Shown: one piece after another, positions 11,258-18,993 of the stretch
How positions within the stretch are numbered: position 1 is the first letter of the stretch
How the letters are laid out: each line of letters starts with the position of its first letter
Assembly (NCBI RefSeq): GCF_040438925.1
Contig: NZ_CP159258.1
Coordinates: 1,874,001-1,938,000, forward strand
Direction: 5' to 3'
From: Pseudomonas sp. MYb327
GTDB lineage: Bacteria; Pseudomonadota; Gammaproteobacteria; Pseudomonadales; Pseudomonadaceae
Length of the DNA: 64,000 bases
Program-made: the position numbers and the translations under genes
The notes under the pieces: generated by a model
The model's database searches: none
Told to the model about the DNA's origin: nothing
The model's input: only the letters and a program-made list of their open reading frames with translations

Positions 11258-12307
11258 TCAATGATCATGTCTGTGGTGTGCGTCGGGGAAGTGCGGATGG
11301 CTGTGGGTCATGGGCTCGTGTCGATGCCAATGTTGGTGCTTGGTGCCAAGCGCGACGGGTTCATCGTGCTCATGTTGGTGGTGTTCGTCGTGTACATGCT
11401 CGTGCTCATGCTGCATGGCCTCATGCCGATGTTCATGTTCATGGCGTTCTGTGAGGTGTAACCAAACGCCTAATGCCATTAGCGATCCGGCGATTAGCAG
11501 CGGTAGCGAGACGGGATCGCCCATTGCCACCGCAAGCAATGTCCCTAAGAACGGTGCTACAGAGAAGTAAGCACCCGTACGGGCGGTGCCCAGGTGACGC
11601 AAGCCTATGACGAACAACGCCAGGCTCACACCATAGGCAAGAAAGCCAACTACTAGCGCTCCCGCCAGGTTAGGCAGTGGCGGTAACGTCGCCCCCACAA
11701 TAAAAGCCAGCGCCAGGTTGACCGAACCAGCGACCAAGCCTTTGACAGACGCAATCCAGGTTGCGTCCGTCAGCGACACCTTTCGGGTCAGATTGTTATC
11801 AATTCCCCAGGCAAAGCAGGCGGCCAAGACTGCGAGTGCTGGCCATAGCCCGGCGAAATGCGCTTCACTGGGCCAACTCAGAACCAGCGCGCCGGCTACG
11901 ATGGCGATCATGCCCAAGGCAATATGTCGGTCAAAGTTCTCCTTGAAGGCAAACCACGCGAGCAGGGCTGTAAATACACCTTCGGCGTTAAGCAGCAGTG
12001 ATGCGCCCGATGCGGGCATTCCCGTCAGCCCCACCATCAGCAATACAGGCCCAGCAACACCACCCGCTGCAATTGCGCCTGCGAACCAGAGCGCTTCATG
12101 GCGTGGCAGACTCACGCTGGGCGCGCGGCTCAGCAAGCGATATAGCGTGAGTCCAAGGCCTGAACCCAAGTAAAGCAGGCCCGCCAGCAACCAGGGACTT
12201 ACGCTGTTCAACAGTAATTTCGCCAGCGGCGTTCCTGCACCGAACAGCACGGCGGCACCTAGCGCGGCCAATACGCCCGATTGTCTCAGGCCTTCCTTCC
12301 AGTTCAT
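11258..12307 (-). CDS. DMT (EamA) transporter with His-rich cytoplasmic tail
   Basis: The start is taken at 12307 (MNWKEGLRQSG), preceded by GGGGAG at good spacing; this gives 349 residues. Ten hydrophobic segments in two EamA repeats span about residues 12-280, as in other drug/metabolite-superfamily exporters. The last 66 residues contain about two dozen His plus many Glu and Asp (for example EHEHRHEAMQHEHEHVHDEHH), a metal-binding-like tail that ordinary EamA proteins lack. A role in exporting or sensing a transition metal or metal chelate is inferred. The ORF in front (12304-12447) overlaps its start codon. Confidence 0.85.
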   Translation of the reverse strand: MNWKEGLRQSGVLAALGAAVLFGAGTPLAKLLLNSVSPWLLAGLLYLGSGLGLTLYRLLSRAPSVSLPRHEALWFAGAIAAGGVAGPVLLMVGLTGMPASGASLLLNAEGVFTALLAWFAFKENFDRHIALGMIAIVAGALVLSWPSEAHFAGLWPALAVLAACFAWGIDNNLTRKVSLTDATWIASVKGLVAGSVNLALAFIVGATLPPLPNLAGALVVGFLAYGVSLALFVIGLRHLGTARTGAYFSVAPFLGTLLAVAMGDPVSLPLLIAGSLMALGVWLHLTERHEHEHRHEAMQHEHEHVHDEHHQHEHDEPVALGTKHQHWHRHEPMTHSHPHFPDAHHRHDH

Positions 12308-12447
12308 TTGTCCGACTCCCCGCTCAATTGTGCCCAAGCTACATCAGGTGAGAGTTTGGGAGACTGTGAGGGTTGATTCTCGTCGTTGAGGCAGGGAAAC
12401 AGCAAAATTTTCCAGGTTTTGCGGGTTAAGGACGGGGTCGTGGACAT
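12304..12447 (-). CDS. Possible 47-residue ORF coupled to the DMT gene
   Basis: An ATG at 12447 opens a 47-codon frame whose TGA overlaps the ATG of the DMT transporter (ATGA arrangement). The product would be hydrophilic with a short WKILLFPCLNDENQ stretch. No clear ribosome-binding site precedes it and the family is not recognised. It may be a regulatory uORF or chance. Confidence 0.25.
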   Translation of the reverse strand: MSTTPSLTRKTWKILLFPCLNDENQPSQSPKLSPDVAWAQLSGESDK

Positions 12448-12502
12448 ATTCGAATTGACGGTGGATGAACGCGCCAAACCCGGTGTCCGCTTTCTTTAAC
12501 GC

Positions 12503-12976
12503 TTAGCGGCTGCCGTTGGTGAGCCCGGACAGGCTGAGCTTGCCACTGTCCATGAAGCGTCGAGTGCCGAACAATCCTCCCGCCAGTTTGCCGCGCAGGA
12601 TGTAAGGCATGTTGTTCAGGGTCTGCAGTTGCGTCAGGCCATAGGTTTGCCGCAACACCGAAAACGCGGACACACTGACCGGCACGCTCAACACCGTTTC
12701 CGAGTATCGGCCAATAGAACCCGATTGATCGCTGACACCGGAGGCAAAAGGATGGCCGTTGATTTCAAGGTCCAGCGCCACGCCGTTGTAATTGACGTTG
12801 GTGCCATTGGGGTTCTGCACGCGGATCTTCACTGCAAACCGGACTTCCATGTCCTGACTTTGCAGTGGCACGATATCGACCACGTTGATATTCAGCGGAT
12901 CGTTATTGGGATACACCGCACAGGCGCTCAAAGCGAGCAACAGCATAGAAAGGATGACCGCGTGGACGCTGCGCAT
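12503..12976 (-). CDS. LEA type 2 (WHy-domain) lipoprotein
   Basis: The protein has 157 residues. The signal ends in lipobox LLALSAC, giving a lipidated Cys19. The body (about 30-150) matches the LEA14/WHy beta-sandwich pattern: FAVKIRVQNPNGTNVNYNGVAL, then GHPFASGVSDQSGSIG and SETVLSVPVSVSA. Family members are small envelope lipoproteins linked to desiccation or stress tolerance. The gene stands alone between the DMT and permease genes, with no evident operon partner. Confidence 0.85.
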   Translation of the reverse strand: MRSVHAVILSMLLLALSACAVYPNNDPLNINVVDIVPLQSQDMEVRFAVKIRVQNPNGTNVNYNGVALDLEINGHPFASGVSDQSGSIGRYSETVLSVPVSVSAFSVLRQTYGLTQLQTLNNMPYILRGKLAGGLFGTRRFMDSGKLSLSGLTNGSR

Positions 12977-13035
12977 GGACGTAACTCGTAGGCAAAAGGA
13001 CTGAACCGCCAGTAGCTCCGTCCTTGAGCAAGGGT

Positions 13036-14508
13036 CTAGCTGTTCAACTGTGCGACCACCGCGGGCGGCGTGGGTTCACCCTTGGCCGGGACATCCGGGT
13101 TTTCCATGACCTGGAGGATCGAGGCTTCCGGATCGAAATCGTCTTCTTCCAATTCGATGAATTCTTCAGGCAGGAAGATATTTAAAACGATAGCGCACAG
13201 CGCGCCGACGGTGATGGGCGATTCGAAAATGTTGTGCAGCGCCTTCGGCAGTTCTCTCAAAACTTCCGGCACAGCCGCCACGCCCAGCCCCATGCCGATG
13301 GAAATCGCCACGATCAGCATGTTGCGCCGATGCAGGCCGGCTTCGGCGAGAATCTTGATCCCGGCGACGGCGACGGTGCCGAACATCACCAGTTCGGCAC
13401 CACCGAGCACTGGTTTTGGCATCAGTTGCAACACTGCGCCAATCATCGGGAAGAGCCCCAACACCACCAACAGCCCGGCGATGAAAAACGCCACATAACG
13501 GCTGGCCACGCCGGTCAACTGGATCACCCCGTTGTTCTGCGCAAACGTCACCATCGGCATGCTATTGAACACGGCGGCCATGGCCGAGTTGAGACCGTCA
13601 GCCAGCAGCCCGGATTTGATCCGGCGGATATAGATCGGGCCTTTGACTGGCTGTCGGGAAATCATCGAATTGGCGGTCAGGTCGCCGGCGGCTTCCAGCG
13701 GAGATACCAGGAAAATCACCGCCACCGGCACGAACGCGACCCAGTCGAATGAGAAACCGTACTTGAACGGCACCGGCACGCTCATCAACGGAACGGTTGG
13801 CAGGCTGGCGAAATCGACCTGGCCCATCAGCCAGGCTGCCACGTAACCGAGAGTCAGGCCGATGACGATTGCGCCGAGGCGCAGGAACGGCACATCCACC
13901 CGGTTCAGCACCACGATGGTCCCGAGCACCAGCGCCGCCAGACCCAGATGGCTGGCCGCGCCGAGGTCGGTGGCGCCGAAACCGCCGGCGATGTCAGTCA
14001 TGGCGACCTTGATCAGCGACAAACCCATGAGCGTGATGATGGTGCCGGTCACCACGGGGGTGATCAGCATGCGCAGCTTGCCGATGAATTGGCTCAACAC
14101 CACTTCGATGAACGCCGCAAAGAAGCACACACCGAAAATCGTCGAGAGGATTTCGTCGGTGCCACCACCCCGGGCCTTGACCATGAAACCGGCACTGAGG
14201 ATGACGCTGATGAACGAAAAACTGGTGCCTTGCAGACACAGCAGGCCGGAACCCACCGGACCGAAACGCCGCGCCTGCACGAAGGTGCCCAGACCCGAAA
14301 CGAACAACGCCATGCTGATCAGGTAAGGGATTTCGCTTTGCAGGCCCAAGGCGCTGCCCATGATCAGCGTCGGCGTGATGATGCCAACGAAACTGGCGAG
14401 CACGTGCTGCAGGGCGGCGAACACCGTCGCGGTCAGGTGCGGACGGTCGTTGAGGCCGTAGATCAGGTCGTTGTGGCGCGGGGCAGGGGGTTTTTCAGAG
14501 GCGGTCAT
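13036..14508 (-). CDS. NCS2 xanthine/uracil permease, XanP-like
   Basis: The start is taken at 14508 (MTASEKPPAPRHNDLIYGL). An upstream in-frame extension to 14820 is low-complexity and lacks family similarity. This gives 490 residues with 12-14 membrane segments. Signature stretches include GSGLLCLQGTSFSFI, SPLEAAGDLTANS (substrate-binding Glu region) and AQNNGVIQLTGVASRYV, which closely follow E. coli XanP. It therefore probably imports xanthine, or possibly urate or uracil, with protons. The C-terminus carries an extra acidic tail (EEFIELEEDDFDPEAS). The gene is monocistronic. Confidence 0.88.
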   Translation of the reverse strand: MTASEKPPAPRHNDLIYGLNDRPHLTATVFAALQHVLASFVGIITPTLIMGSALGLQSEIPYLISMALFVSGLGTFVQARRFGPVGSGLLCLQGTSFSFISVILSAGFMVKARGGGTDEILSTIFGVCFFAAFIEVVLSQFIGKLRMLITPVVTGTIITLMGLSLIKVAMTDIAGGFGATDLGAASHLGLAALVLGTIVVLNRVDVPFLRLGAIVIGLTLGYVAAWLMGQVDFASLPTVPLMSVPVPFKYGFSFDWVAFVPVAVIFLVSPLEAAGDLTANSMISRQPVKGPIYIRRIKSGLLADGLNSAMAAVFNSMPMVTFAQNNGVIQLTGVASRYVAFFIAGLLVVLGLFPMIGAVLQLMPKPVLGGAELVMFGTVAVAGIKILAEAGLHRRNMLIVAISIGMGLGVAAVPEVLRELPKALHNIFESPITVGALCAIVLNIFLPEEFIELEEDDFDPEASILQVMENPDVPAKGEPTPPAVVAQLNS

Positions 14509-14857
14509 GATTGTGTGCGGGCCAGAAGGCGGGCCGGGGGGCAGAAAATGGAGGCGCAGGATGCCAGCAGTGTGAATTGAGAGCAATGATTGGAGAGGCT
14601 GCACAAACTCTGTGGCGAGGGGGAGCTCGCTCCCGCCCCGCTGCGCCCCCCCCCCCGGCACCTGGGCGCGATGGCGGGCCAGGTGAATTTCACTGGTCCA
14701 CGTCGACGCCCGCAGCGACACCTGGCCGGACCCAAGAGGGCAGCCGCATCGACCACGGCACCCTGTTCTGGCATGCGGCGAAGGAAGGTGTCGAAGCCAT
14801 TCGCGCACCCACCCCTTCAAGTCTGAACATGCAAGCTGGGTTGCCCGCGACGCTTTT
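14509..14857. other. Intergenic region with poly-C tract and REP remnant
   Basis: This 349-bp region lies between two minus-strand genes. A degenerate REP half (TGTGGCGAGGGGGAGCTCGC, near 14611) is followed by a run of 11 C residues (about 14646-14656). The remainder can be translated in several frames but matches no family I recognise, and may be gene debris. Confidence 0.4.
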
Positions 14858-15910
14858 TCAGGCGACAGGAATTCTTGGCAGATCCAGGGTCACGCCACCA
14901 CTGAACCGCGCAAACGACCCTTCAATCGACTCGTGAGGCACGCCTTTCGCCACCTCGCTGACACCATCCAGGCGCGCCAGTTGCTCCGCACTCAGCTGCA
15001 CATTCAATGCACCCAGCGTCGCATCCAGTTGTTCGCGGGTGCGCGAGCCGAGGATCGGAATCAGCGTCGTGGTCGAGCGTATGGCTTTTTCCCGCAGCCA
15101 GGCGATGGCCACGTGGGTCGGGCTGGCGTCCAAATCTGCGGCAACCGCCAGCAGGGTGTCGAGCAGGGCGGTTTCACGGGCGCTTTTCTCGGCGTGAACC
15201 AGCATCCCCAGTTTGCTCGCACGATTATCACCTTCGCTGTTGCGGTATTTGCCGGTGAGGAAGCCGCCGCCCAATGGTGACCACAAAGTAGCGGCCAGTC
15301 CCAGCGCTTCGGCCATGGGCAGTTGCTCGCGCTCTGCGGTGCGCTCGGCCAGGCTGTATTCGACCTGAATCGCGGCAATCGGCGCAAAACCGCGCACTTC
15401 AGCCAGCAGATCGGCGCGGGCGATGCGCCACGCCGGGAAGTTCGACAATCCGGCGTAGTGAATTTTGCCGGCGCGTACCAGATCGTCGAAACCGCGAAGA
15501 ATCTCTTCCATCGGCGTCACGCCGTCGCTCATGTGCGCCCAGAACAGATCCAGATGATCGGTGTTCAGTCGTTTCAAGCTTTCTTCCACGGCGCGAACCA
15601 TGTTCTTGCGATTGTTGCCGGTGTGGGAGATGCCCGCTGCCGGTGTGGTGCCCAAGGTGTATTTGCTAGCGATAACCAGGTGATCGCGTTCGGCGGCGAT
15701 GAACTCGCTGAGCATGGCTTCCGATTGACCGCCCTGATAACCGTTGGCGGTGTCGATGAAGTTACCGCCAGCCTCCAGGTAGCCATCAAAAATGCGCTTG
15801 GCTTCGTCACGCTCGGCGCCATGGCCCCAACCGGTGCCGAAGTTGCCGGCGCCCAATGCCAGTTCGGAAACCCGCAAACCGGTTTTACGGCCAAAGACTT
15901 TGTAATGCAT
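14858..15910 (-). CDS. Aldo/keto reductase
   Basis: The start is taken at 15910 (MHYKVFGRKTGLRVSELALG) with AGGAGT upstream, giving 350 residues; the longer open frame has no support. The tetrad is Asp53, Tyr58 (FIDTANGYQGG), Lys83 (LVIASKYTLG) and His126 (DLFWAHMSDG). It differs from the two module reductases and resembles the general oxidoreductase group that includes plant Kv-beta-like and YajO-like enzymes. It diverges from zapE across a 169-bp gap. The substrate is unknown. Confidence 0.9.
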   Translation of the reverse strand: MHYKVFGRKTGLRVSELALGAGNFGTGWGHGAERDEAKRIFDGYLEAGGNFIDTANGYQGGQSEAMLSEFIAAERDHLVIASKYTLGTTPAAGISHTGNNRKNMVRAVEESLKRLNTDHLDLFWAHMSDGVTPMEEILRGFDDLVRAGKIHYAGLSNFPAWRIARADLLAEVRGFAPIAAIQVEYSLAERTAEREQLPMAEALGLAATLWSPLGGGFLTGKYRNSEGDNRASKLGMLVHAEKSARETALLDTLLAVAADLDASPTHVAIAWLREKAIRSTTTLIPILGSRTREQLDATLGALNVQLSAEQLARLDGVSEVAKGVPHESIEGSFARFSGGVTLDLPRIPVA

Positions 15911-16079
15911 GGGATGACTCCTGAAGGGAACGCTGAGGCGTGATTTAAATGTTTGGCAACATGTATTAAATATGATGCCAATAATATCCAGCGTCAAGGC
16001 GCTTTTCCCTTCGCTGAAAAGCAGGCGACTGACGGACATTTCACTGAAGGCATGGTTGAGCAGTAACATACTGCCGCGC

Positions 16080-17198
16080 ATGAATATCGACTCTCCACTC
16101 AGCGCCTGGCAACACGCCATCGAACAAAAGGGATTCGTCCAGGACGAAGCCCAGGAGCATGCCGTCTGGGCCTTGCAGAAGTGCCACGAAGCTCTGCATG
16201 CGGGACGAACGCCAATCATGGGCGTTTACCTCTGGGGCCCGGTCGGGCGCGGCAAAACCTGGTTGATGGACCAGTTTTACCAACACCTGCGTGTACCGGC
16301 CCGGCGTCAGCACTTTCATCATTTCATGGGTTGGGTGCACCAACGCTCATTTCAGCTGACCGGTACCGCCGATCCGCTGAAGGCCTTGGCCCGCGAACTG
16401 AGCGAAGAGGTGCGGGTGCTGTGTTTCGACGAATTGTTTGTCAACGATATCGGCGACGCGATCATTCTCGGGAGGTTGTTCCAGGTGATGTTCGAGCAGG
16501 GCGTGGTGGTGGTTTGTACCTCCAATCTGCCGCCCGACCAGTTGTACGCCGACGGTTTCAATCGCGACCGCTTCATCCCGGCCATCGCCGCGATCAAGCA
16601 GCACATGCAGGTGATCGCGGTGGACGGCGGGGAAGACCATCGTCTGCACCCGGGCCAGGGCTTGCAGCGCTACTGGGTCGCTGCACCGGGACGAGCCAGT
16701 GCACTGGTTGACGTGTTCAAGGTTTTAACCCTGGGCCAAGCGGTTTCCAACGAGCCGATCAAGGTCGGGTATCGTTCGCTCGATGTGCTGCAAGCCAGCG
16801 AAAAAGTGCTGTGGTGCCGTTATGCCGATCTCTGTGAACAGCCCTTTGCCGCGATGGATTTCATGGCCCTGTGCGACACCTTCAGCGCTATTCTGTTGAG
16901 TGACGTGCCCAACCTCAGCGCGCAAAAACGGGCAGGGCGCATCGCTCGTGGCACTGAAGACGGGGCCGAGCGGGTAGAGGCCGGTGACCGCGAGTTGCCA
17001 CAATTGTCAGTGCATGACGACGGTGTGCGGCGGTTCATTGCCCTGGTGGACGAGTGCTACGACCGCAAAGTGCCGCTGTACCTCGAAGCGCAAGTGCCGA
17101 TGGATTCGCTCTACACCGAGGGCTACCTGGAATTTCCGTTCCGCCGTACCCTCAGTCGCCTTCAGGAGATGCAGTTGCAACGTTTCGCCGAGGCGTGA
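16080..17198 (+). CDS. zapE: Cell-division protein ZapE (AFG1-like ATPase)
   Basis: The start is taken at 16080 (MNIDSPLSAWQHAIEQKG), giving 372 residues, close to E. coli ZapE. Walker A is GPVGRGKT (residues 53-60), Walker B is VLCFDELFV, and the AFG1-family stretch VVCTSNLPPDQLYADGF follows. ZapE is an ATPase that acts at the Z-ring during constriction. It is followed 19 bp later by a DinB-fold gene in the same orientation, so the two may be co-transcribed. No strong ribosome-binding site is visible at this start. Confidence 0.92.
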   Translation: MNIDSPLSAWQHAIEQKGFVQDEAQEHAVWALQKCHEALHAGRTPIMGVYLWGPVGRGKTWLMDQFYQHLRVPARRQHFHHFMGWVHQRSFQLTGTADPLKALARELSEEVRVLCFDELFVNDIGDAIILGRLFQVMFEQGVVVVCTSNLPPDQLYADGFNRDRFIPAIAAIKQHMQVIAVDGGEDHRLHPGQGLQRYWVAAPGRASALVDVFKVLTLGQAVSNEPIKVGYRSLDVLQASEKVLWCRYADLCEQPFAAMDFMALCDTFSAILLSDVPNLSAQKRAGRIARGTEDGAERVEAGDRELPQLSVHDDGVRRFIALVDECYDRKVPLYLEAQVPMDSLYTEGYLEFPFRRTLSRLQEMQLQRFAEA

Positions 17199-17217
17199 AA
17201 ATCCAGGAGGAGTGAAG

Positions 17218-17799
17218 ATGAATCAACCGTTGTCTCATCATTTGTTGACCATGGCGTACCAAAACGCTTGGGCCAATCACCGACTGGCCAAGGCCTGGTG
17301 TCAGTTGAGCCAGGATGAACTGGCAGCGCCCCGAGTCAGCTTCTTTCCCAGTCTGCGCGCCACGCTCAACCACATCCTTACCTGTGACTGGTTTTACGTG
17401 GATGCCCTTGAGCGTGAGTTGCGCGGCGATGATCCGCATCCCGAATGCTACGTGTTCTTCAAGGACGATGAGCCGTTCACCCAGGCGAGCGACCTCAAGC
17501 GTGAACAGGCCCAGGTCGACCGACGCTTGATTGCCTACTGCGAGCAAATGCGCGACGCGGACCTCGGCAGGATTGTGACGATTGCCCGCGACACGCCGCA
17601 ATACGACAGCCGCTTGCGTCTGTTATCGCACCTGTTCGAGCATCAGATTCATCATCGTGGGCAAGTCCACGCCATGCTCAGTGGCACCTCAGTCAAGCCG
17701 CCGCAGCTGGATGAGTTTTTCTGCGCGGGCGAGGCGCGGCTGCGGGCAGAGGACTTTGCCGAGTTGGGATGGACCGAAGCGTTGATTTGGGGGCATTAA
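17218..17799 (+). CDS. DinB-family metal-binding protein
   Basis: The protein has 193 residues. The start is chosen at 17218 because AGGAGG lies 8 bp upstream. It is a four-helix DinB/YfiT-like fold with the usual metal-binding His triad: one His in LRATLNHILTCDWFYVDAL and two in LFEHQIHHRGQVHAML. Family members include DNA-damage-inducible proteins and thiol-dependent transferases; the reaction here is unknown. It sits just after zapE on the same strand. Confidence 0.88.
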   Translation: MNQPLSHHLLTMAYQNAWANHRLAKAWCQLSQDELAAPRVSFFPSLRATLNHILTCDWFYVDALERELRGDDPHPECYVFFKDDEPFTQASDLKREQAQVDRRLIAYCEQMRDADLGRIVTIARDTPQYDSRLRLLSHLFEHQIHHRGQVHAMLSGTSVKPPQLDEFFCAGEARLRAEDFAELGWTEALIWGH

Positions 17800-17907
17800 G
17801 ATCAGAAGATTTTCAAGGGTTGTCTCCACAACCACGCTCGCGATATGTTCGCCAGCCTTCCAGCGCGAACAACGTGCTGGGACTACCTAACGTGTTTGAG
17901 GATGGAA

Positions 17908-18399
17908 ATGGATTCCGCAGAAATTCTTGTGCTTCAGGCCAGCTACACCAATCCGGTGCATGCCGAGGCGATTGGCCTGGTATTGAACAGTTACGTCGAA
18001 GATCCAATGGGTGGCGGCCATTCCTTGCCCGCCACGGTGCTGGAACATCTGCCGGGTGAACTGGCCAAGCGGCCCCATGCGTTCAGCGTGCTGGCCTTCG
18101 TCGGCGGCGAGCCTGCCGGGCTGATCAATTGCTTCGAAGGCTTTTCGACATTTGCCTGCCGGCCGCTGGTCAACGTACACGATGTGGCGGTGGTGCCGAA
18201 ATTTCGCGGTCTGGGGCTGAGCCAGCGCATGCTGCAGAAGGTCGAAGAGATCGCCCGTCAGCGCGGCTGCTGCAAAATCACCCTGGAAGTGCTCGAAGGC
18301 AATGCGGTGGCCCAAGCGTCTTACGGCAAGTTCGGCTTTGCTGCGGGTGAGTTCGATCCGGCGCACGGGCGCATGATGTTCTGGATCAAGGCGCTTTGA
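17908..18399 (+). CDS. GNAT-family N-acetyltransferase
   Basis: Starts at 17902 and 17908 are both possible; 17908 has better spacing from the GAGG upstream and gives 163 residues. The acetyl-CoA loop reads VVPKFRGLGLSQRMLQKVEE (about residues 93-112), followed by ITLEVLEGNAVAQASYGKFGF, typical of GNAT motif B. The acceptor is unknown. A perfect 36-bp palindrome directly after the stop probably terminates the transcript. Confidence 0.85.
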   Translation: MDSAEILVLQASYTNPVHAEAIGLVLNSYVEDPMGGGHSLPATVLEHLPGELAKRPHAFSVLAFVGGEPAGLINCFEGFSTFACRPLVNVHDVAVVPKFRGLGLSQRMLQKVEEIARQRGCCKITLEVLEGNAVAQASYGKFGFAAGEFDPAHGRMMFWIKAL

Positions 18400-18400
18400 G

Positions 18401-18436
18401 CCTTTCTGTAGGAGCAAGCTTGCTCCTACAGAAAGG
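18401..18436. repeat. Perfect 36-bp palindrome (REP-type hairpin)
   Basis: CCTTTCTGTAGGAGCAAG is followed immediately by its exact reverse complement. The GTAGGAGC core marks it as a pseudomonad REP element. It begins one base after the GNAT stop and lies between convergent genes, so it may serve both as terminators. Confidence 0.8.
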
Positions 18437-18454
18437 CAGTCAGAGGTGTAGCAA

Positions 18455-18670
18455 TCATTTCGGTCTGTAGGATTCGGTCATTTGCGCGGTTTGATCGTCC
18501 GGGACCCGCAATTCCTTCGCCTGACTTTGCGTAATGTTGCCCAGCGCCAGTTGCTGGTTGTAGCGCAGGGTTTCGTAGTAGTACCGCATGCGTTCGGCGC
18601 CGCCTTCGGCAAAGGCGCTGGCGGAACCGAATGTCATCAGGGCAGCGAGGATCAACGTGGTGCGTTTCAT
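18455..18670 (-). CDS. Small exported protein, function unknown
   Basis: The start is taken at 18670 with GGGAGG upstream; this gives 71 residues. A signal peptide (MKRTTLILAALMTFGSASAFA) is followed by a short mature region rich in Tyr, Arg and Gln (MRYYYETLRYNQQLAL), probably helical. It resembles small periplasmic proteins annotated as hypothetical in pseudomonads. It is convergent with the GNAT gene. Confidence 0.75.
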   Translation of the reverse strand: MKRTTLILAALMTFGSASAFAEGGAERMRYYYETLRYNQQLALGNITQSQAKELRVPDDQTAQMTESYRPK

Positions 18671-18882
18671 GGTGTGCCTCCCACTACAGCGGTCGGATGC
18701 CTTTCGTCCATGAACCAATGAATCGAAGTCGAGCGCACATTATCCGCCGATTCCGTTAAATGTGAATGAATAACCCTCGGTGTTTGCGGTCGAGGCTCAC
18801 GGGCACCGTGCGCGGATCGCCCGACTATGCCAATTCACCGCGGCAACCACGGTCAATGCGGATTTCAGCCTGCCAATAACAA

Positions 18883-18974
18883 CTGTGGGAGCGAGCCTGC
18901 TCGCAATAGCGGTGTAACAGTCAATATCAATACTGACTGTGCCGACGCTATCGCGAGCAGGCTCGCTCCCACAG
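18883..18974. repeat. REP doublet (REPIN-like)
   Basis: CTGTGGGAGCGAGCCTGCTCGC is mirrored about 50 bp later by GCGAGCAGGCTCGCTCCCACAG. These are two inverted REP units with a spacer, the structure called a REPIN. It lies just downstream of the cptA stop. Confidence 0.85.
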
Positions 18975-18993
18975 GTTTTGCGGTGTATCAGAA

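Noticed and set aside
11185..11461. Plus-strand frames across the His-rich tail of the DMT gene
   Set aside because: They are complements of CAC/CAT codons, producing Val/Met- or Cys-rich nonsense.
14509..14820. N-terminal extension of the xanthine permease
   Set aside because: The extension is Arg/Pro/Gly-rich, crosses the poly-C tract and has no family counterpart; the ATG at 14508 gives the normal length.
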